Origin: Hyphomicrobiales bacterium
Lineage (GTDB): Bacteria > Pseudomonadota > Alphaproteobacteria > Rhizobiales > Xanthobacteraceae
Direction: 5' to 3'
Length of the DNA stretch: 9,246 bases
Assembly: GCA_021730825.1 (NCBI GenBank)
Contig: JAKFYO010000164.1
Coordinates: 1 to 9,246, forward strand
Shown here: positions 6,572 to 9,246 of the stretch, in pieces
How positions within the stretch are numbered: the first letter of the stretch is position 1
How the letters are laid out: each line of letters begins with the position of its first letter
Position numbers and translations under genes: made by a program
Notes under the pieces: generated by a model
What the model was told of the DNA's origin: nothing
What the model saw: only the letters and a program-made list of their open reading frames with translations
The model's database searches: none

Positions 6572-6655
6572 AGCCGGAGGCGGCAATCGTTTCCGGCTTT
6601 GGGCGCCAAATTTGGGCCCATCTACAAAGTCGCTTGGACGAGGGCTTTGCTTATG
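6572..6655 (+). promoter_or_regulatory. Candidate ROSE-like RNA thermometer in the hsp20 leader
   Basis: The predicted leader of about 80 nt folds into successive hairpins: AGCCGGA/TCCGGCT (6572-6578 with 6592-6598), then TTTGG/CCAAA (6598-6602 with 6606-6610; it shares base 6598, so the two compete at the edge), then a hairpin over the ribosome binding site. In the last, CAAAGTC-G-CT (6625-6634) pairs with AGGGCTTTG (6641-6649). That is nine pairs, one of them G-U, with G6632 bulged and a 6-nt loop. The Shine-Dalgarno GAGGG (6640-6644) is mostly buried, 9 nt before the ATG at 6653. ROSE elements of rhizobial small heat-shock genes use exactly such a UYGCU strand with a bulged G against the Shine-Dalgarno, melting on heating. 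The fold was made by eye. Confidence 0.65.
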
Positions 6656-7087
6656 TCGCGCATTCAATCCCTTTCGAGCCCGTTCCTGCTCGGCTTCGAC
6701 CAGATCGAGCGTGCGCTCGACCGCGTGTCGAAGGCCGCGGACGGCTATCCGCCCTACAACATCGAAAGGCTGTCTGCCGCGGAAGGAAAGTCCGAACGGC
6801 TGCGGATCACTTTGGCGGTTGCGGGGTTTTCCCGTGACGAGCTCGACATCACCGTCGAGCAGAAGGAACTCACGATCCGCGGCCGGCAGCAGGACGATTC
6901 CGGAACCCGCGAGTATCTCCACCGCGGAATCGCTGCACGGCAGTTCCAGCGCACTTTCGTTCTCGCCGACGGCATCGAAGTGGTCGGCGCGGACCTGCGC
7001 GACGGATTGTTGTCCGTCGACCTGGAGCGTCCGGAACGGATGAGCCAGGCCCGCCGGGTCGAAATCTCGAACGGCGGCGCGAAGTAA
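6653..7087 (+). CDS. Small heat-shock protein, Hsp20/alpha-crystallin family
   Basis: ATP-independent chaperone that holds unfolding proteins in large oligomers for later refolding by Hsp70. From the ATG at 6653 the product is 144 aa. It has an N-terminal arm (MSRIQSLSSPFLLGFDQIERALDRV), then an alpha-crystallin domain at about residues 35-127 beginning YPPYNIERL. The domain has ITLAVAGFSRDELDITVE (52-69) and the GLLSVDL strand (118-124, equivalent to the family GVL motif). The C-terminal V-E-I at 136-138 is the V/I-x-V/I anchor. A longer frame opens at 6554, but that start lies inside the predicted -10 box. The chosen ATG has GAGGG 8-9 nt upstream. The DUF1150 gene follows after 16 bp, so the two are probably co-transcribed under the RpoH/ROSE control proposed above. 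Confidence 0.95.
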   Translation: MSRIQSLSSPFLLGFDQIERALDRVSKAADGYPPYNIERLSAAEGKSERLRITLAVAGFSRDELDITVEQKELTIRGRQQDDSGTREYLHRGIAARQFQRTFVLADGIEVVGADLRDGLLSVDLERPERMSQARRVEISNGGAK

Positions 7088-7103
7088 AGGAAGGAGTACG
7101 AAG

Positions 7104-7358
7104 ATGACGAACCACGACGAACTGACGCTTACTCCGGAAGCCTTCGCCGTACTCGGCGGCGGCGAGGTCGCTTACGTGCGCGAAATCAAGTCGGAAGAGG
7201 TGAAGTCGCTTTTTCCGCAGGCGCCCCAGATTGCGCCGGGCATGAAGCTGTTTTCGCTGCATGCCGCCGACGGCACGCCGATCATCGTCACCGACAGCCG
7301 CGAAGCGGCGATCTCGAGCGCACGCGAGCACGAGCTCGACACCGTCAGCGTTCACTAA
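7104..7358 (+). CDS. DUF1150 family protein, function unknown
   Basis: Small 84-aa soluble protein without cysteines, signal peptide or membrane helix: MTNHDELTLTPEAFAVLGGGEVAYVR at the N-terminus and a DGTPIIVTDSREAAISSARE core. I recognise this pattern as DUF1150, a family common in rhizobia and usually found beside an Hsp20 gene. The start is the ATG at 7104, with AAGGAAGGAG about 7 nt upstream, and it begins 16 bp after hsp20. Pairing with hsp20 suggests a heat- or stress-linked role, but nothing in the sequence states a function. Its stop lies 19 bp from the convergent ptsN stop with no clear terminator between; only a weak CTAAA/TTTAG pairing (7355-7359 with 7377-7381) is visible. Confidence 0.88.
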   Translation: MTNHDELTLTPEAFAVLGGGEVAYVREIKSEEVKSLFPQAPQIAPGMKLFSLHAADGTPIIVTDSREAAISSAREHELDTVSVH

Positions 7359-7377
7359 AACAAATTAGCCTGAGAGT

Positions 7378-7842
7378 TTAGGCGGCGTTGCTCGCGGCGG
7401 GAGCCGTGAGCAACGCATAAGCTGCGTTCGCGTCCCTCGCCGAGCGCAGTTTTTTTGCGACCTCGGGATCGCGCAACAGGCGCGCAATACGCGCAAGCGC
7501 CTTCAGATGATCCGCGCCCGCCGCTTCCGGTGCGAGCAGCAGAAAAATCAGATCGACCGGCTCGCCGTCGAGCGATTCGAAATCGACCGGGGCATCTAAG
7601 CGCGCGAACAGGCCGACGATACGCTCCAGCTTCGGCAATTTGCCGTGCGGAATCGCGACGCCGCCACCGACACCGGTCGAGCCAAGCCGCTCGCGGCGCA
7701 GTAACGTTTCGAAAATCTCCCGCTCGTCATGGCCGGTCAGGCTTGCTGCATGCGCAGACAATTCCTGAATCGCTTGCTTCTTGTTGGTGACCTTGAGCGA
7801 GGGAAAGACCGCGTTCGGTGCGAGCAAATCGCTAAGCGGCAT
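7378..7842 (-). CDS. ptsN: Nitrogen-PTS regulatory protein EIIA-Ntr
   Basis: Terminal phospho-acceptor of the nitrogen phosphotransferase system (EI-Ntr, NPr, EIIA-Ntr). It does not transport sugar; it regulates potassium, nitrogen and stress functions by its phosphorylation state. The product is 154 aa from the ATG at 7842 (MPLSDLLAPNAVFPSLKV), the start seen in relatives. An in-frame ATG at 7884 would add 14 residues without a Shine-Dalgarno. The PTS EIIA type-2 domain fills the protein. GVAIPHGKLP holds the phosphorylated His66, followed by PVDLIFLLLAPEAAGADHLKALARIARLLRD (96-126). The rpoN-hpf-ptsN order matches other proteobacteria, but ptsN appears to have its own promoter. Confidence 0.95.
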   Translation of the reverse strand: MPLSDLLAPNAVFPSLKVTNKKQAIQELSAHAASLTGHDEREIFETLLRRERLGSTGVGGGVAIPHGKLPKLERIVGLFARLDAPVDFESLDGEPVDLIFLLLAPEAAGADHLKALARIARLLRDPEVAKKLRSARDANAAYALLTAPAASNAA

Positions 7843-7921
7843 GGCCTCTGATCCGTTATTCCGGTTCCTAAGTCCCGTTGCCATTCATTCGCAACGCGAC
7901 CCGGGGGTGACCGAAGGCGGG

Positions 7922-7950
7922 GGTATAGGGGCGCTCCCCTGCCCGGTCAA
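7922..7950 (-). promoter_or_regulatory. Candidate sigma-70 promoter of ptsN
   Basis: On the minus strand TTGACC (7950-7945), exactly 17 nt of spacer, then TATACC (7927-7922). That is 5 of 6 and 4 of 6 matches to TTGACA/TATAAT at ideal spacing. It starts 4 nt past the hpf stop. The spacer contains an inverted repeat, AGGGG/CCCCT (7927-7931 with 7936-7940), which overlaps the first base of the -10 and might bind a regulator. The transcript would start near 7915. Confidence 0.6.
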
Positions 7951-7954
7951 CGTC

Positions 7955-8530
7955 CTATTTGCCGGGCTTTGGGGAAGGATCGATCCAGCCGATGTTACCG
8001 TCTCGTCTCTTGTAAACGATATTGATTCCGCCGCTGCCGGCATGGCGGAACACAATGACAGGCGCGCCGGTGAAATCGAGTTCGGCCACCGCGTCGCTCA
8101 CCGAAAGCTCGGGTAACGCCTCGGTCGATTCGGCAATCGTTACCGGCGACCAGCCTTCCGGTTCCTCCACTTCCGTGTCGGGCGCTTCGATCACGTAGTT
8201 AGCGGCGAACTGCTGTGCTTCATGCGCGCGAATGGTGCCGGTCCGGTTTTTCAGACGGCGCTTGTAACGGCGTAATCGCTTCTCGATCTTGATTGCGGCC
8301 TCATCGGCCGCACCGATCGCGTCCTGCGCGAAACCATGTGCCTCAAGAACCGTTCCGGAATCGAGATGCAGCACGCAGTCCGCGCGAAAGCCCGAGCCTT
8401 CGCGCGAAAGCGTGACATGGCCCGAGGAGCCGTGCTGAAAATACTTGGAAAGCGCTTCTGCGACTTTCTCGTTGATGCGCGTCCGCAGCGCATCGCCGAC
8501 ATCCACGCTCTTCCCGGAAACACGCAGCAT
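7955..8530 (-). CDS. hpf: Ribosome hibernation promoting factor, long form
   Basis: Binds the 30S decoding region and pairs ribosomes into inactive 100S dimers in starved or stressed cells. The product is 191 aa. The N-terminal HPF/YfiA domain (about residues 1-100) has MLRVSGKSVDVGDALRTRI and the basic IEKRLRRYKRRLK stretch (82-94). A linker (about 101-138) is followed by the dimerisation domain (about 139-186) with LSVSDAVAELDF and RRDGNIGWIDP, which marks the long form. The start is the ATG at 8530 with AAGGCGAG about 10 nt upstream. It lies 20 bp after the rpoN stop and is likely in the same transcript. Confidence 0.95.
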   Translation of the reverse strand: MLRVSGKSVDVGDALRTRINEKVAEALSKYFQHGSSGHVTLSREGSGFRADCVLHLDSGTVLEAHGFAQDAIGAADEAAIKIEKRLRRYKRRLKNRTGTIRAHEAQQFAANYVIEAPDTEVEEPEGWSPVTIAESTEALPELSVSDAVAELDFTGAPVIVFRHAGSGGINIVYKRRDGNIGWIDPSPKPGK

Positions 8531-8550
8531 TTTATTTCACTCGCCTTGTC

Positions 8551-9246
8551 TTAGCCTGAGATCGGGCCGCCGCGTTTCTCGCGGCGGCGTTGTACCGAAG
8601 AAGGAATCCGGAGCGCCTCGCGATATTTCGCGACCGTGCGGCGCGCGATATCGATGCCCTGATCCTTCAACTTGGTGACGATGGTATCGTCGGAGAGAAT
8701 ATCGTCGGCACTTTCCTCGTCGATCAGGCGCTTGATGCGGTCGCGCACGGCTTCGGAAGAATGCGCCTCGCCGCCTTCCGAGGAAGCAATCGACGACGAG
8801 AAGAAATATTTCAGCTCGTAGATGCCGCGTGGCGTCGCCATGTATTTGTTGGCGGTGACCCGCGAAACGGTGGATTCGTGCATCTGGATCGCGTCGGCGA
8901 CGATGCGGAGGTTCAGGGGCCGCAGATGCTGCACGCCCTGTACCAGAAACGCATCCTGCTGGCGCACGATCTCGGTTGCGACCTTCAAGATCGTGCGGGC
9001 GCGCTGGTCGAGCGAACGGGTGAGCCAGGTCGCGGTCTGCATGCATTCGGTGAGAAACGCTTTCTCTTTGTCCGAGATCGGACCCTTGCTAACGCGCGAA
9101 TAATAGACCTGGTTCACGAGCACGCGCGGCAGCGTGTCGGAATTGAGTTCCACGTTCCAGCTACCGTCAGCAGCGGGCCGTACAAATACGTCGGGAACGA
9201 TCGGCTGCACCACGCCGCCGCCGAAAACGAGACCCGGCTTCGGATT
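8551..9246 (-). CDS. rpoN: RNA polymerase sigma-54 factor, C-terminal part (5' end outside window)
   Basis: Sigma-54 directs RNA polymerase to -24/-12 promoters that need an activator ATPase, classically nitrogen-metabolism genes. Only the last 231 codons are here; the frame is open to the window edge, reading NPKPGLVFGGGVVQPIVPDVFVR, so the GTG codons near 9213 are internal. The core-binding part is followed by the helix-turn-helix region (HLRPLNLRIVADAIQMHEST, then VSRVTANKYM), and the C-terminal RpoN box ARRTVAKYRE, which reads the -24 element, lies at about residues 201-210 of this fragment. hpf follows after 20 bp and ptsN beyond it, the standard cluster. The protein ends GGPISG at the TAA at 8551. 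Confidence 0.97.
   Translation of the reverse strand, partial: NPKPGLVFGGGVVQPIVPDVFVRPAADGSWNVELNSDTLPRVLVNQVYYSRVSKGPISDKEKAFLTECMQTATWLTRSLDQRARTILKVATEIVRQQDAFLVQGVQHLRPLNLRIVADAIQMHESTVSRVTANKYMATPRGIYELKYFFSSSIASSEGGEAHSSEAVRDRIKRLIDEESADDILSDDTIVTKLKDQGIDIARRTVAKYREALRIPSSVQRRREKRGGPISG

Noticed and set aside
6554..6652. 33-codon N-terminal extension of hsp20
   Set aside because: It would begin in the predicted RpoH -10 box and translate through the leader hairpins. The ATG at 6653 has a Shine-Dalgarno and a normal family N-terminus.
7927..7940. AGGGG/CCCCT hairpin as a terminator for hpf
   Set aside because: Only 5 bp, with no T-tract in the minus direction, and it lies inside a good promoter spacer.

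Overview
The window looks like core chromosome of an alphaproteobacterium, most likely of the order Hyphomicrobiales (Rhizobiales), Bradyrhizobium/Xanthobacteraceae-like. The reasons are high GC, protein sequences of rhizobial type (IhfB, class II EPSP synthase, PtsN, RpoN C-terminus), a TIGR02300-type zinc-ribbon/acidic protein and a DUF1150 protein. This taxonomic call is recognition from memory, not a database result.

Left block (1-5599, all on the minus strand, transcribed right to left): aroA, cmk, rpsA, sppA, ihfB and the start of a lapA-like gene. It matches the well-known aroA-cmk-rpsA-ihfB-lapA order of enterobacteria, with sppA inserted between rpsA and ihfB. aroA and cmk overlap by four bases (GTGA). 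rpsA has a 209-bp leader with two related small hairpins. Strong intrinsic-terminator hairpins follow rpsA (1615-1654) and sppA (518-554), so the block is probably several transcription units.

Middle (5600-7358, plus strand): a TIGR02300-like gene with a perfect TTGACA box upstream, two back-to-back long palindromes of similar architecture (6166-6241 and 6254-6330), tRNA-Ala(GGC), then a small heat-shock gene (hsp20) and a DUF1150 gene as an apparent pair. The hsp20 leader carries a good RpoH (sigma-32) promoter match. It also carries a hairpin in which the Shine-Dalgarno is paired with a TCGCT strand bearing a bulged G, the signature of a ROSE RNA thermometer.

Right block (7378-9246, minus strand): rpoN (C-terminal 231 residues only), hpf (long form) and ptsN, the conserved sigma-54/nitrogen-PTS cluster. 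ptsN has its own sigma-70-like promoter (TTGACC, 17 nt, TATACC) just after the hpf stop. ptsN and the DUF1150 gene converge with a 19-bp gap.

I found no CRISPR, phage, transposase or clearly novel multi-gene system. The points most worth checking are the predicted RpoH/ROSE control of hsp20, the twin palindromes before tRNA-Ala, and the repeated hairpins in the rpsA leader.
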